This document shows, in pieces, positions 11,746 to 23,792 of a DNA stretch of 64,000 nt. The translations under genes and the position numbers were made by a program. Source of the DNA: Yponomeuta sedellus. Lineage: Eukaryota; Arthropoda; Insecta; Lepidoptera; Yponomeutidae. Within the stretch, counting starts at the first letter, position 1. Every line of letters begins with the position of its first letter. The stretch spans positions 10,158,692-10,222,691 of the forward strand of contig OW203730.1 of NCBI GenBank assembly GCA_934045075.1, in the 5' to 3' direction. Below the pieces are notes generated by a model that made no database searches, was not told the DNA's origin, and worked only from the letters and a program-made list of their open reading frames with translations.

Positions 11746-12335
11746 CTCAGGTCAAGTACTCTCACCTCAGCGTATATATACACGACTGTGCACACATTAA
11801 CACGAAACGATTCGGGCCATTTCAACCTTCTCTATCCCCGAGGCCAGCTATTGTATTACAGGATTGAGGATTTCAGATCTGTAGGGGCAGTACGGTTAAG
11901 GTTACCAAAATAAAACAGTATTCCTGTCAAACGTCCAATGAAGGTATTAACTCGCAAGGACACAAGGGTAAAGTATCGCTTTTTTCAGCAATGACTGGCA
12001 CCGTATCGAGGGATGGTTTAGTAGATTAAATATTTAGGAATAGAGAAGTGTTTCTAAAGAGAAAATATTGCAATTAAAGTTTTTGTTTTGTAACAACTTT
12101 TGCGCTAGGAGATTTATGACAGTTATCTTTTTCGAATTATCAAAATTGACATATTTGGTTTGTTTTTGGGCTCTCTGTCAACGTTGACGCGTACTGGCAA
12201 CGTTGCCGACTTCAGTCACAAAATGGTTGTCCTACGAAGAAGAATGTCCGTTCTACGCGACACATATCATTCTAGGTATTCTTTATTAAACACTGTCACT
12301 CCAAAACAGGAAAAACAGGTAACATTATAATTTTA

Positions 12336-12479
12336 ATAACCTATTTAGAGGCTAAAAATTCCACCCATGCTGGGACTCGAACCGGTGACCTCTGGGTTAG
12401 TGTGCTAACCTGGCATGGTTAGCCAGAGGTCGCGGGTTCCAGTCCCGGGATGGGTGGAACTTTTAGCCTCTAGGTTTTC
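12336..12479. mobile_element. tRNA-like element, snapback (copy D)
   Basis: Two right halves of the tRNA-like TIR element are joined tail to tail. AACCTATTTAGAGGCT opens the unit, AGCCTCTAGGTTTT closes it, and both halves carry the T-arm sequence. The centre falls at the anticodon-loop region. The whole can fold into one long hairpin. Confidence 0.75.
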
Positions 12480-12605
12480 AAAATATTTGTGCATAATTTT
12501 TATATAAACATAATTTTTTCGTGAATAATTTTTTTGTATACAATTTTAAGTGTTTACGTATCATAAAGCTAAAAAAATATAATTAAGCACGAGAGTAGTA
12601 ATTAA

Positions 12606-12652
12606 AAAAGAGAGAGAGAGTATGTCATACTCTCTCTCTCTCTCTCTCAGAG
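12606..12652. repeat. AG/TC microsatellite in a SINE tail
   Basis: A GAGAGAGAG run is followed by a TCTCTCTCTC run and the bases CAGAGAACGTCTGTGCC, which resemble the CT-rich tail of the Lepidoptera-type SINE. The 72-aa ORF here is a product of the low complexity. Confidence 0.6.
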
Positions 12653-13483
12653 AACGTCTGTGCCATGCGTGAGCCCTGAATAAATTATATAAGTATAGGC
12701 TACAAAAAGTAAAATTTTCATAAATGAAACAAAACAAAAAAAACAATAGCGGTAGAATATAATTTGTTGTGAATAACAAACTCTAAAGGACATGTTGTAG
12801 GATCTGGTCATTTAAGAAATATACAGGATGTATAGTGCCTTCGTATGCAGTTTTATTATGAGGCAAGATATGTATTACTTTGTGGGTTTTTATTGTGGGC
12901 CTTCCAATTAGGCGTTTGGAGCGGCACGATATTTTTACGACTTGGAACACTTTTTTAATTTTAACTTTGGCCAGTCAGAATCTGGCAACACTGCAAAGTG
13001 GTGAATAATAGCAGTATGTTAATTTTTTATTGTGCAAAATAAACTGTGTAAAACTACATTGTTGTATTGTTTTTTTTTAATAAATATAATAATAAAAATT
13101 TAGTTCTTTGTAATTAAGGTAACAATGGAAAAGCCCAGTGATTTTTACCCTAATGTAGTTGTATTGTTTTTAACTAAAAATAAAGTTCTTTGTAAATAAG
13201 GTAAGAATGGAAAAGCCCAACACTTTTTACCTCAATGTTTTTCGCAGAGAAAACTGAACTCTCCGTGTAAAATGAATTTACTTAGCAAAATGCGAGGAAG
13301 TGTTGTACGAGTAGTTTTTCAAGAACATTGTAACTTTTGTTCTATTGTTTCCATAATTGTGTAGGGCTTTTGCCGAGATGTAGGTACTTGAAATTTAATT
13401 GAAATTAAAAAATAATGTAACTACCTATTGCATATAAAATACAAATTTATTATAACTTAAAATAGACCAAGTTATTATACTCT

Positions 13484-13622
13484 TTTTAATGCACTAAACC
13501 GTGCTAAGGACAATTTTAAAGTCACCCATTAGCTCAGTTGGGAGAGCGCTGGCACGGTTAGCCAGAGGTCGCGGGTTCGAGTCCCGGCATGGGTGGAATT
13601 TTTAGCCTCTAAATAAGTTTTT
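13484..13622 (+). mobile_element. tRNA-like TIR element (copy E, short)
   Basis: The left end TTAATGCACTAAACCGTGC passes directly into the tRNA-like core, without the usual internal head, and then to the AGCCTCTAAATA right end. It appears to be an internal deletion derivative. Confidence 0.75.
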
Positions 13623-13624
13623 AC

Positions 13625-14390
13625 AAATAGACTAAGTTAATTTTGTTCATCTAGACACCAAACTGGAGTGTAAAATTATAGAACCGATGAATAGTGTTCA
13701 CTCTACTTTAAAATCAATTGGTTTTAGTTCATTTTCCCATTGACTGTTCACAAAGAAATAAAATACGTGAAATTTCTAAAGTAATTCTGTAATTCATCAC
13801 TATCACCATCTTTTTCCGAATATTCAAGGACGTTCGCAAATTGCGGACTAGCCAGATTGCAGCCAAGCAGTCTCCCAATTTCAGATCTTATTATTATGTT
13901 TCTTAAAGACATTGATCATCCGGGTATTATTGACCTGAATAGGTCCTGTAAAGACGGGTCAATGAAACCCGGGAGCTGTCTTATTAAAGAGGCGTCTTCA
14001 ATTGACAGGCCGTTTGATAGATGATACTGAAGATGACAAAACTGTTACTTTACATTACAAAGCCGTTTCGTCGATTTATATTTCCGAGTCAATAAAAAAA
14101 ACTTAAGTGAGCGTGATCAGTTTCAAATAATCAAAGATTTAACAACATTAGGAGAAAGTACATTTTAAAATGACTTAAAACACTGATTTAGTTTTATAAA
14201 AAAATATATTACAATATTTTCAATAAAATAAAAAAATATAGAAGGTACAGCCATTTTGAGTGAAACAACCATCACACAAGTAACTTCATCCGTGCATCGT
14301 TGTGACTACTTTAAAATAACGACTGATTTAAAACAATTTTAGAAAAATGGTTTTAACTTTCGTTAAACATTAGTTTCTTACAGAAAAGTA
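13625..14390. other. gene-free stretch
   Basis: AT-rich sequence. I see no ORF above chance length and no family I can name. Confidence 0.4.
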
Positions 14391-14427
14391 GGTATTTTCT
14401 AAGGTTAACACGAGCAGTAGACATAAT

Positions 14428-14572
14428 TAAAACTGTTTTTATACGGATTTATGCCCGTTTATTAATTTTTTTACAATTTTCCAACATTTCGGCACCTGAA
14501 AAAGTGCCGAAACGTTGGAAAATTGTAAAAAATTTAATAAACGAGCATAAATCCGTATAAAAACAGTTTTAA
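14428..14572. mobile_element. foldback element with 67-bp arms
   Basis: Arms at 14428-14494 and 14506-14572 are nearly perfect inverted repeats around the core CGGCACCTGAAAAAGTGCCG. The flanking block TTTTCTAAGGTTAACACGAG also occurs at 26465 and, inverted, at 34262-34292. The half-site AGTGCCGAAACG recurs at 26890. A dispersed foldback family is likely. Confidence 0.8.
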
Positions 14573-14711
14573 GAAAAGTAGGTTTTGTAAATAATGTGTC
14601 CCCAAATTCTTCATCTTCTTCTTCATCAGGCTATATGGAAGAGGATTTCAAAATATTTTGGTCATGCCTATTATTAGTGCCCTACTACAAGTTTTCGTTA
14701 TCGTTATGTAC

Positions 14712-14937
14712 TCTTGTATGTCCCCACTGCTGAGGCACGGGTCTCTTCCTGCATCGCAGGAAGGTTAGGCCATACTCCACCACGGGGGCCAAGTCCGGGT
14801 TAGTGGAGGATTATAAGACAGTGGCGGGCCTTACTGTCAGAAGTTATCAAGCCGCCCATAAGGCCTCTGACATGGCTTAACGACTGCCATTATATGACAG
14901 CCGGCACCAACGGCTTAACATGCTTTGCGAAGCTACT
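14712..14937 (-). mobile_element. 5S-like SINE family, truncated copy
   Basis: Begins at the CTTGTATGTCCCCACTG tail and ends near GCTTTGCGAAGC; the 5S-like head is missing. The match to the full-length copies is otherwise close. Confidence 0.78.
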
Positions 14938-15157
14938 ACAAGTGATTTTGATGATCTCAAGTCTGCAAAAGGCGGACACCTTATTATCAATCAACCATTT
15001 GTTAATGATCTTAATGAATATTTTGACGAATTTCATCATAATACATAGAAATTGGTTCTGTAAACTTGGTTCGAGTCTGCTTATCTAGAGTGGCGCACTC
15101 CAATATGAGTATAACCAGAAAAAAATTAGAACCGATTTAATGAAAAACTGTGTTCTT

Positions 15158-15329
15158 TAAAAACCTATTTAGAGGCTAAAAATTTCACCCATGCCGGGAT
15201 TCGAACCCGCAACCTCTGGCTATCCGTACCAGAGGTTGCGGGTTCGAATCCCGGCATGGGTGAAATTTTTAGCCTCTAAATAGGTTTTTAAATTTGTTCC
15301 TTAGCACGGGTTAGTGCATTAAAAATAAA
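15158..15329. mobile_element. tRNA-like element, snapback (copy F)
   Basis: An almost perfect palindrome. AACCTATTTAGAGGCT and the T-arm sequence in one orientation meet the same sequence reversed, with the centre at the anticodon loop (CTATCCGTACC). On the right it continues into the outer terminus, GCACGGGTTAGTGCATTAA. Confidence 0.8.
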
Positions 15330-15849
15330 AATACTGTGTTCTACATGGTTTCTACATGGAAAAGCTGGAAACTCAAGTCAAAATGATGCCCTGGTGACGT
15401 CAAAAATAGAGGCGGTGCGGCGGTAGCCCGCAGGATTGAATGAATCTTATTTCTCTTTCAAGTTTACTTTGAAAATCCGAAGGCTGATGGAACTTTTCCT
15501 TATTAAAATGAAATGAAATGGTGGTCGTTACTTTGAGCTATGTAATCTTTGGCTTGTTTCCTAACTTTCTTTTTGGGCGAACGCATAATTTGCCTTTCTT
15601 AGCATACCCAATATATTTAAGTAATTTATGGAAGAACAAAGAGCAACTTTGTGTTTTGAGGGAAAAGTCGTAACAATTGGAAATTATGTAGGTATCCTGT
15701 GGTCGAAAGAAACAAGGAAGAACAGTAATATTTTATATTATCATATCAAAACCTTTCCTAGATCACCAAAAGCGTTTTTTGGATGGTTATACTATAGTAG
15801 CAGTTAGCGAGTGGTATAAATAATATAACTTCACAGATGTACATAATGA

Positions 15850-15990
15850 AAACAAAGTCATTGGTGCATGCCCGCACTGGGAATAGAACCTGGGTATCTT
15901 GCTGGGCACGCGTGGTAATTAAGCCCATACTCTCACTCTGTGAAAGAAGCCCTGTGCCCTACAGCGAGACGTTTATAGGCTACATAAAAA
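15850..15990. mobile_element. composite SINE fragments (head inverted, tail forward)
   Basis: 15853-15893 is the tRNA-like SINE head in minus orientation. 15900-15990 is the SINE tail in plus orientation, with GGTAATTAAGCCCATACTC and the CT-rich block. Either an inversion or two separate insertions made this arrangement. Confidence 0.55.
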
Positions 15991-16197
15991 AATAAATAAA
16001 AAAAGGTGAGAAAAATGGTCATTTTTTTAAATAGACATCTAGTAACTTGAAACGTTCATTAAGTCCTAGTTTTTGGGCTACTTGGAATATACACTTTATT
16101 TGTAAAACGCAATGCCTTAAATTAACAGTTAAAATAGACTGTTGTAAAGCGAAAGACGAAGAAGGGAAAAGACAGATTACTCCAACGGTCTCTGTAT

Positions 16198-16566
16198 TAG
16201 AGAAATCATGTTTTTATTCAAAGTAGCGAGAGCCCCAAGTTCGATCCCGAGTGCGGGCATGTACCAATGACTTTGTTTCATTTCAAAGTTACGTACATTT
16301 GCGAATTTGCAGTCGCAATACCACACGCTAACGGTGAAGGAAAACATCGTGAGGAAACCCGCGGCTTGGTTGGCTCCGCACGTATTGACTAGTCTTTCCT
16401 GTGGGCTAGGCTGACTAAGCTGTCAGGGTGGTATAGGTGCTGGGCAAGCCTACACCATCTATAAAACCATGTCCCAGGCACTACAGCGTCGGAGTGGTCC
16501 CTTCACCCATCTAGTGTGAGTGAGGATACCACTGGACGCTGTATAAATCATCTCATTACGTAGATG
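16198..16566 (+). mobile_element. Lepidoptera-type tRNA SINE, long copy
   Basis: A tRNA-like B-box region (AAGTTCGATCCCGAGTGCGG) is followed by the conserved block AAAACATCGTGAGGAAACCC and a long 3' body ending in AAATCATCTCATTACGTAG. The same 3' body occurs at 36270-36483. A short ATC repeat marks the tail. Confidence 0.75.
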
Positions 16567-16569
16567 CAA

Positions 16570-17905
16570 AAAGGCCAATCATCATCATCATTCATAAGAC
16601 CGTTAGTTTTTATTTATGAAAGGCAAAAAAACTTAAGCCCTAATCTGCGTTACGACTTTCATAACGCGAAATGATAGAGATAATTAAGTATTACTGTATA
16701 TTTTTTATCTACGCTATGAGTTACAAAGTACTAGTACAAAATCATTTATTTTAGTAAAGATTTTTTACACAGTTGATTGACATCAAGTTGCCTTATTACA
16801 ATAATAAGAGTTTCAAATATACTTGTTTATAATTTACTTTTTCTTCTTAGCGTGTCGACGGCATAACACGTTTTAATTCAGTCTTTACACTCAGTTCCGG
16901 CTTTGCGATTTTGAACTTTGCGACGCTGACTGCGGTATCATTTGCAATTATTAGGTACGCCTAATCAATGGTATTAGGGCACGCAAGGCACATTTAAAGA
17001 TAGTTTATAGTCTAACAAGTATCTGAGTGTAATTAAGTGATAAATATAAAAAGAGTCTTTGTCACCCTTTCTGAAACTCAAACCGCAGACTGCAGAAATT
17101 AATTACTCAAAAATTAATTATAAACGTAGTTACTAAAGTTAGTGATATTTATTTATATTTATTCCATTCTTTTTCAGTCTACTTAGTTGGATTTAATTAC
17201 GCTTGAATAATTTGCGATTGCAACACTCATAAATATACAATAGTCTGTCGTCAGTCCGAAAAAAATAAAACTATGTTCAGACAATGTTCCGACACGTAAT
17301 GTTCCGGGCTAACAGCGATAACCGTCTATTTAGTTTTAAACAACTAAACGAATCTCGTATTAGGTAACACAACAGCTAATTAACTAGCTACGGAACGTAC
17401 CTACAAAATCTACTCACTGTAATACCACCTAATGAACACAATTTCGTACAACGATAACTATATAACGCTGTTACGCTGTAAGCGAAGTGAAACTTCGTAA
17501 TCCCTGTCCATTTATTTATTACAATATTTTGTGGAGGCACCCGCAGTCATTGCCAAAGTTATAATCACCCGACACTCAATGATTAGCAAGCGAAGTTGAA
17601 GACGTTCCTGTAGAAAGTAATAAAACTTTATTAATATAAACTATGAGTCGCTCTTCGTACTGGGATGAAATCTTTCCAAAGTTACACAGATATCTTGGTA
17701 CTGGGAAATAGTTTTACAAATTGAAAGGATATAGTCGTATTTATTTTAAAAAAATCACGGTTCCTCTAAAGCGCTTTTAAAGTGCACTCATTTTAAAAAC
17801 TAGGGCAAGGGGAAAAAACAAAATAAAATTGTATTGTACGAGTTTTAGATTTGTTTTACAGAAATCGTGTTCTTACAAATGACAATCGGAAAAGTATTAT
17901 GAAAA
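16570..17905. other. gene-free stretch
   Basis: AT-rich DNA without recognisable coding sequence. No tRNA, repeat family or CpG-rich block stands out. Confidence 0.4.
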
Positions 17906-17907
17906 GA

Positions 17908-18135
17908 GTGGTGGTAGCGGAGCGGTGGTAGCGGAGCGGTGTAGAACGCCGGCTTCTCAATCGGGAGGTCGTGGGTTCGAACCCCGGCATGTACCAATGA
18001 CTTTGTTTTCTAAGTTAGGTACATTTGTGAAATTATAGTAGCAATACTACTCGCTGACCGTGAAGAAAAACATCGTAAGGAAACCCTAGTGTCTGAGGCG
18101 TTAGCGTACCTCAGCGCTTGCTACGTACAATTGAG
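17908..18135 (+). mobile_element. Lepidoptera-type tRNA SINE
   Basis: The head has an A box in a duplicated GGTGGTAGCGGAGC block and a B box in GGTTCGAACCCC. The body contains ACATCGTAAGGAAACCC and the tail continues to the TACCTCAGCGCTTGC block. The doubled GCGGAGCGGTGGTAGCGGAG head is a short local duplication. Confidence 0.8.
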
Positions 18136-18523
18136 GCTAAGTGCGGAAATCTAAGGTCTAACTAACTAACTAAGTATTATGAAGTGACAATAAGCAATCC
18201 AGTATCTTTTGAGTCAGCTGACTGTGCTAATGTTCCGTTCCCAGGATGAATTTACGTAGTGTCAGCATACTGACACCTCACCCACACATTCATAGTCATA
18301 TAAGTATATCCATCGATAAAATACTTTAGTAATATTTTATCTCTCTCTTCACACACAGTACAATACATATCATTTTCATAAAGTGACGCCGCTTCGATTC
18401 CAACCATAAACACTGATCCTGCAACTGTACTGTGAAGTGTACTAAACTATAACAAAATATTGCTATAATGAAGAACACAAGATTTATGGCAGCAATGAGT
18501 GAGTACTTATGTAAATAGTGGTA

Positions 18524-18797
18524 GCACTAAAAAGTTAAAATTACTTCGCTAAATTCCGCCAAAAATCCCACAAGCACCATGCGATTAGTTAATGTACCGC
18601 CCTCCCTCCCACTTTTTCAAGCAGAAGCAAGACACGAACACACCACCACCAACACCAATACTTGTGTGAAAAGTGGGAGGGAGGGCGGTACATTTACAAA
18701 CCGCATGGCGCTTGTGGGATTTTTGGCGGAATTTAGCGAAGTAATTTTAACTTTTTAGTGCTATTATGGATTTCCGCAAAGTAACGCCTGATTCTAT
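18524..18797. mobile_element. foldback MITE, GGCGTTACTTTGCGG family (copy 1)
   Basis: The inverted arms (about 18524-18612 and 18661-18766) contain AATTCCGCCAAAAATCCCAC and its complement. Outside the right arm lies the terminus complementary to GGCGTTACTTTGCGG. The left outer end is missing. Related copies lie at 33661 and 35174. Confidence 0.7.
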
Positions 18798-19188
18798 ACA
18801 ACATCTAAATAGTGGTGGCCAGGTCCGGTTCTAATGGTAAAATTATGTAGAAAGTGCTGGAGCTTCTCAGTTGATAATATCAGGCCTGTCGAGTCTGCGT
18901 TTATTTATATCGGTGTGACAAGCGATTTAGTAAAATATGGAGACCAGGGTCTCCAAAGGTAGATGAAGTCGTAGGATTAACCTGTCAAGTCAAGGTAGTA
19001 ACCTTTCAAGACCGACCAAGTAAACCTAAGCTTGGAGGGTATGCTGTCACCCATTTGGGATATTCTGTAGGTATCCATCTTCAAGTACCATTAAGTTAAT
19101 TTATTATTATTGATTCAAAACGCGGCCAAGCATTGAATGGAGTTCTCTATTAGCAAAGTTTTATAGCGATCCAGCATGGCATATTTTT

Positions 19189-19340
19189 ATAAAGCCTATA
19201 TACCGAACCTGCAGGGCACATGACTTCTTTCGGAAAGAGAGAGCATGGCCACGCGTGCTTACCGCAGACCTGCAATTTCAAGCGCTGAGGTATTTGAACA
19301 TAGCAGACACTCAGGTTTCCTCATGATGACTCATGATTCT
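19189..19340 (-). mobile_element. Lepidoptera-type SINE fragment
   Basis: Minus-orientation middle and tail: the complement of the CT-rich tail, the block TTTCAAGCGCTGAGG, and CAGGTTTCCTCATGATG, which is the complement of the ATCGTGAGGAAACC core. Confidence 0.6.
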
Positions 19341-19397
19341 ATTTAGGCAAAAAACAGGCAGCATACACGACCACCAACACAATTGGCATGTAATTTT

Positions 19398-19562
19398 TTA
19401 AAAACCTATTTAGAGGCTAAAAATTCCACGCATGCCGGGATTCGAACCCGCGACCTCTGGCTATCCGTGCCAGCGCTCTTTCCAACTGAGCTAATGGGCG
19501 ACTCATCAGTGAAATTTCGAACCTCGTTACAATATTCTCTGTATTACTCTGTATTCTCAGAG
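19398..19562 (-). mobile_element. tRNA-like TIR element (copy G)
   Basis: Minus copy with right end AACCTATTTAGAGGCT at 19402, tRNA-like core and AATATTCTCTGTATTAC head. It faces copy H at 19683, about 120 bases away. The 140-aa ORF that crosses both copies is spurious. Confidence 0.78.
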
Positions 19563-19678
19563 ATCACTTTTAGTGATAAGGCCGCCGTATGTACTCTTAG
19601 GTTAAGAAATATCTGTGTAATTTCCTTTTTTATGTACAATAATGTTTTCTCTATCTCTATCTACTATCTATCTATCTG
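19563..19678 (+). repeat. LINE-like 3' end with TATC tail
   Basis: The block GTGATAAGGCCGCC, then TTTTTATGTACAATAATG and a TCTATCTATC tail, recurs in whole or part at 37266 (minus), 42190 (plus), 61935 (plus) and 62883 (minus). This is typical of the 3' end of a LINE with a microsatellite tail. Confidence 0.6.
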
Positions 19679-19682
19679 CGTA

Positions 19683-19848
19683 TTACGAAATTTCACTGAT
19701 GCCGGTGAGTCACCCATTAGCTCAGTTGGAAAGAGCGCTGGCACAGATAGCCAGAGGTCGCGGGTTCGAATTCCGGCATGCGTGGAATTTTTTGCCTCTA
19801 AATAGGTTTTTAAGATTGTCCTTAGCATGGGTTAGTGCATTAAAAATA
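19683..19848 (+). mobile_element. tRNA-like TIR element (copy H)
   Basis: Plus copy with intact A and B boxes. The full right terminus runs from AGCCTCTAAATAGG to TGGGTTAGTGCATTAAAAAT. Confidence 0.78.
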
Positions 19849-19904
19849 ATATAATCATGTTATTTATTATAAATGAATAAAGTCACACTTTGTTTTTATC
19901 CGTT

Positions 19905-20150
19905 GCTTCCGTGCTTTGCAAGGCACGCTAAGCCGTTGGTGCCGGCTGTCATGTAATGGCAGTCTTTAAGCCATGTTGGAGGCCTTATAGGCGGCTTGAT
20001 AACTTCTGACGGTAAGGCTCGCCACTGTCTTACAATTCTCCACCAAACCGGACTTGGCTCCCGTGGTGCAGTATGGCCTAACCTTCTTGCGATGCTGGAA
20101 GAGATCCGTGCCCCAGCAGTGGGGGCATACAAGGGTTGATATCAATCGAT
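19905..20150 (+). mobile_element. 5S-like SINE family, 5'-truncated copy
   Basis: Begins at the CTTCCGTGCTTTGCAAGGC block, downstream of the 5S-like head, and continues to the complete tail, AAGGGTTGATATCAATCGAT. Confidence 0.78.
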
Positions 20151-20860
20151 GTTTTTATCGGTATGCTTCGTGAAGCGCTGCTTAGTCGTTTCTTTCAGTC
20201 GGTTATGAAGGAATAGATGTTGTTATCACGAGCTGATGACTGACAGACAGAACAGACGTTAAGAATAATTTCCAAGAGGTTAATTGTAGAGTATCGTCAA
20301 AAGAAAAAGTAGTATGGAAGCAGCAAGTAAAAATCCAAAGGAAATCTAGAATGGTTGACGGTGTCCACGCCATACGAGGATTTAGTAAGCTGTAAGTTAA
20401 GATAATGTCTGCCATTCGACTCGTAAGTTTTAACTAGTACTGGAACCCTACAAACAAACATAAACCTCACGGGGGCCTGCAAAATTAATTACGGCAGCCT
20501 CCGATACAAATTTCGATTACAAAATTTTACATGTGAGCATAAATTTATTGGTTATTATGTGCCCCCGTTTTCAATTTATTGACCGCCGAAAATTTGTTTC
20601 GGCTGTTTGAGCACATTACTCCCAGTAAGCAAAGTACACCCGAGGGTTCTTATTTTTGTTCCATACTGACTCTTCGGCGTTTTACAATAAGACTGTTGTT
20701 ATTTACGAAGTCTGACGCTAACTGTGCACACGGTTGGGTGTAATTACATTTTCTAGGAACCCACGCAGAGAAATTGGAGATCGCTTTAAAATTTAACTGA
20801 AATCAATATAGGTTAGGCACAGGTTATGTTTTACTAATAAATGGCAGGTAATAATAATAG

Positions 20861-21126
20861 TATATCATGTGGATACAGTGATATCGTTCCGATGTAAAAC
20901 CTAACTGCAAAGTAGGTAGTCGGGGCTGTAAGTGATGCAATTTGCTTAAGCCAGATGTCGCTGCCAGTACGTAATACAGAGAATAGTGTAAAGAGGCTCG
21001 AAATTTTACTGATGCCGGTGAGTCGCCCATTGGCTCAATTGGAATAGCGCTGGCACGGATAGCCAGAGGTTGCGGGTTCGAATCCCGGCATGGGTGAAAT
21101 TTTTAGCCTCTAAATAGGTTTTTAAA
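20861..21126 (+). mobile_element. tRNA-like TIR element (copy I, long head)
   Basis: Contains the long head (GATATCGTTCCGATGTAAAA, then AAGTAGGTAGTCGGGGCTG), the tRNA-like core with a slightly altered A box and the AGCCTCTAAATAGG right end. Confidence 0.78.
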
Positions 21127-23166
21127 AATGGCAGGTGTCCTTTGCATACACGCTGGCCATTCGGACGCATAATTGTTAGAAAATTAAAACTAAAACATGA
21201 TAGTATCTTTCAGTCACGAAATTTAGCGAACCTTTACTCAATTATTTCTTAACTCGAACATTTTCTATCATTAACCCTAAAAAAGCTCCCATGGCTTTGA
21301 CATTACATGCTGGGATTCAACCTGAGACTTCACGGGTCTGACCTACTTGAATGCATTTCTCACAGCGGATTTTCATTAAATAAAAAAAAAGTAATAATAA
21401 TGGCTGTATCAACCTAACATATTACGATGCACGCTCAATGTACCAATTGTGTTACTATTTTTTGATTCCTTGCAGAAATCTAGCATTCTATTGCTAAACG
21501 CGGAAACCTCTAATTGGGTTACTAACTAGTTTTATAAGCTTTATATATTGTTTATCAGCTGTTGGTTTTCCATAGATAACAAATAAATTTTTCACGTATT
21601 GAATACAAGTATCGTTCTGTATCTTTCTTTTCGGATAGATCTGAAGACATAGACTGATTCATAAATATTTACTCAGGACAATTCCCGACTCAATATGTAG
21701 GAAACTTCTACAATCAAGTCAGTGATTCTGCTGCTTCTAAATGAATGATGAAAAAGTCTGTGATTCGGCTGGCACCTGTATCGAGGCTTGTATCACCCTC
21801 AACGCTAGCTGTCTGACCATAATCGCGCTAGAGTATTCACGTTTATATCTGAAGATCGGGTGTTGAATTGTGTTTGAATATAAATGCAGTGCTGAAGTAA
21901 ATAAAAGAGATCAGACGGAGGTTGGCGAGACGGTACGATTGCCAAGACGTTGAGCAGCGCAAATCGAGGATTCCCTATCAAAGTTTTTGAAGTAAAAGTG
22001 AAAAGTGCCGTGAAATCCAGAGTAGTGGCAAATTCATGTTAATTTCACTTGAATTCTAAGATTAAGATATATCGCCATTGGTTTACGTACCCGGAGCTTA
22101 TATGTAGTTGTTTGAAGCTAACTAACTATAATGCAGATACACCGAGGTTGAAAGAAAAACTATCACAGCTAAGGAGGCTTTACAAGTTAACGACTAATAG
22201 ACAACTTCCAAAAGAAAACTACGTGCATCTGCACGTAGTTTTTAATTTTTAATTTTTAATGTAATCTTACATTAAAAATTATACATGTAATGTAAAGAGA
22301 AAGAACGTAGTTCTAAAACAGATTTCTCCAGATCAAAGGATGATCAATGGAAAAAAAAATCAAACTCACCAAAAGGAAAAAGAAATTATGAAATAAAATT
22401 ATTATGAAAGTCAAGTTTTACTTTCATTCTATTCATCGCCCAATTTTCAGTAACGTAGGTAAATCAAATTTTACTATGTTGTCTTCAATAAAGAAGTTGA
22501 CCCTCAAGCTGTTGGTTCAGTTAAGTAGTTTTCACCTTTATTTAATAACTTCAAAATATGTAACATTGTATGATCACTCGGTTGGTAGGCATTGAAAACA
22601 AACATTATTCGGCCCTTATTGGTTCAAGATAAGCCCATTTAATTCAACCTTGTTATTTCGCCAATATCCCAAAGTCATTAGCGATATAACTTGCTAGGGT
22701 TAATTAAATACGACTAGTTATTCCAGATCAATTGAACAATACGGCTGATATTTTAAAATAAGGGTTGTGAAAATAAAAAATAAGGGAAAAAAAGCATTGG
22801 CCGTAGACAAAAAGGAGTGGAAATCTGAAGGGGAGGCCTTTGCCCAGCATTGGGACACAGCCACGGCTAATTAAATAAAAGGGTAATAAAATACCGAATG
22901 GGTAACTAACGTAGATATAGGAATAATATTCCTGTGTCAAAGTAATTTTTGTACTTCTATAAAGTTTTAAATTGAACTTTACTCGCTTACAATAAGAGCG
23001 GTCTAAATACCTAAAATGTCATGGTTGATCAATCTATTAGAACCTAAAGTCTACATATACAAACACAGTTCTTTAATCCTCTGGAAGCATTATAATCTTA
23101 TATGAAAGATTTTTAGCCTCCAGAACAAGAAAACTTTTGTGTACTTTTTTAATATGAAATAAACAG
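21127..23166. other. gene-free stretch; possible promoter-like segment
   Basis: No gene is recognised. At 21880-22030 there is a less AT-rich piece with AAATAAAAGAGATCAG and a G-rich purine stretch that could be an untranslated first exon or an LTR remnant. I cannot decide. At 22217-22280 two small hairpins (CTACGTGCATCTGCACGTAG and AATGTAATCTTACATT) lie side by side. Confidence 0.35.
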
Positions 23167-23520
23167 CTAATTATACTATTTTTATTTTTAATGCACTAAC
23201 CCGTATAAAAATAGTATAATCATGTGGGTACAGCGATATCATTCCGATGTTAAAACCTAACTGCAAAGTAGGTAGTCGGGGCTGTAAGTGATGCAATCTA
23301 CTTCAGCCAGATGTCGCTGCCTGTACGTAATACAGAGAATAGTGTAAAGAGGTTCGAAATTTCACTGATGCCGGTGAGTCGCCCATTAGCTCAGTTGGAT
23401 AGAGCGCTGGCACGGATAGCCAGAGGTCGCGGGTTGAATCCCGGCATGGGTGGAATTTTAAGCCTCTAAATAGGTTTTTAAATTTGTCCTTAGCACGGGT
23501 TAGTGCATTAAAAAATAAAA
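23167..23520 (+). mobile_element. tRNA-like TIR element (copy J)
   Basis: Begins in TTTTTAATGCACTAACCCGT, then the long head from GTATAATCATGTGGG, the tRNA-like core (one base lost in the B box, GGGTTGAATCCC), the AGCCTCTAAATAGG end and the outer terminus GCACGGGTTAGTGCATTAA. It is directly followed by copy K. Confidence 0.8.
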
Positions 23521-23792
23521 TTAGTATAATCATGTGGGTACAGTGATATCATTCCGATGTAAAAACCTAACTGCAAAGTAGGTAGTCGGGGCTGTAAGTG
23601 ATGCAATTTGCTTAAGCCAGATGTCGCTGCCTGTACGTAATACAGAGAATAGTGTAAAGAGGTTCGAAATTTTACTGATGCCGTGAGTCGCCCATTGGCT
23701 AAATTGGTAGAGCGCTGGCACGGATAGCCAGAGGTTGCGGGTTCGAATCCCGGCATGGGTGAAATTTTTAGCCTCTTAATAGGTTTTTAAAC
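23521..23792 (+). mobile_element. tRNA-like TIR element (copy K, tandem with J)
   Basis: Starts with the same TAGTATAATCATGTGGG head as copy J, about 310 bases after it, so the two form a head-to-tail dimer. The core and right end are complete; the outer terminus after AATAGGTTTTT is lost. Confidence 0.8.

Noticed and set aside
19383..19805. 140-aa ORF on the plus strand
   Set aside because: It runs across two opposite copies of the tRNA-like element (19398 and 19683) and has no domain.
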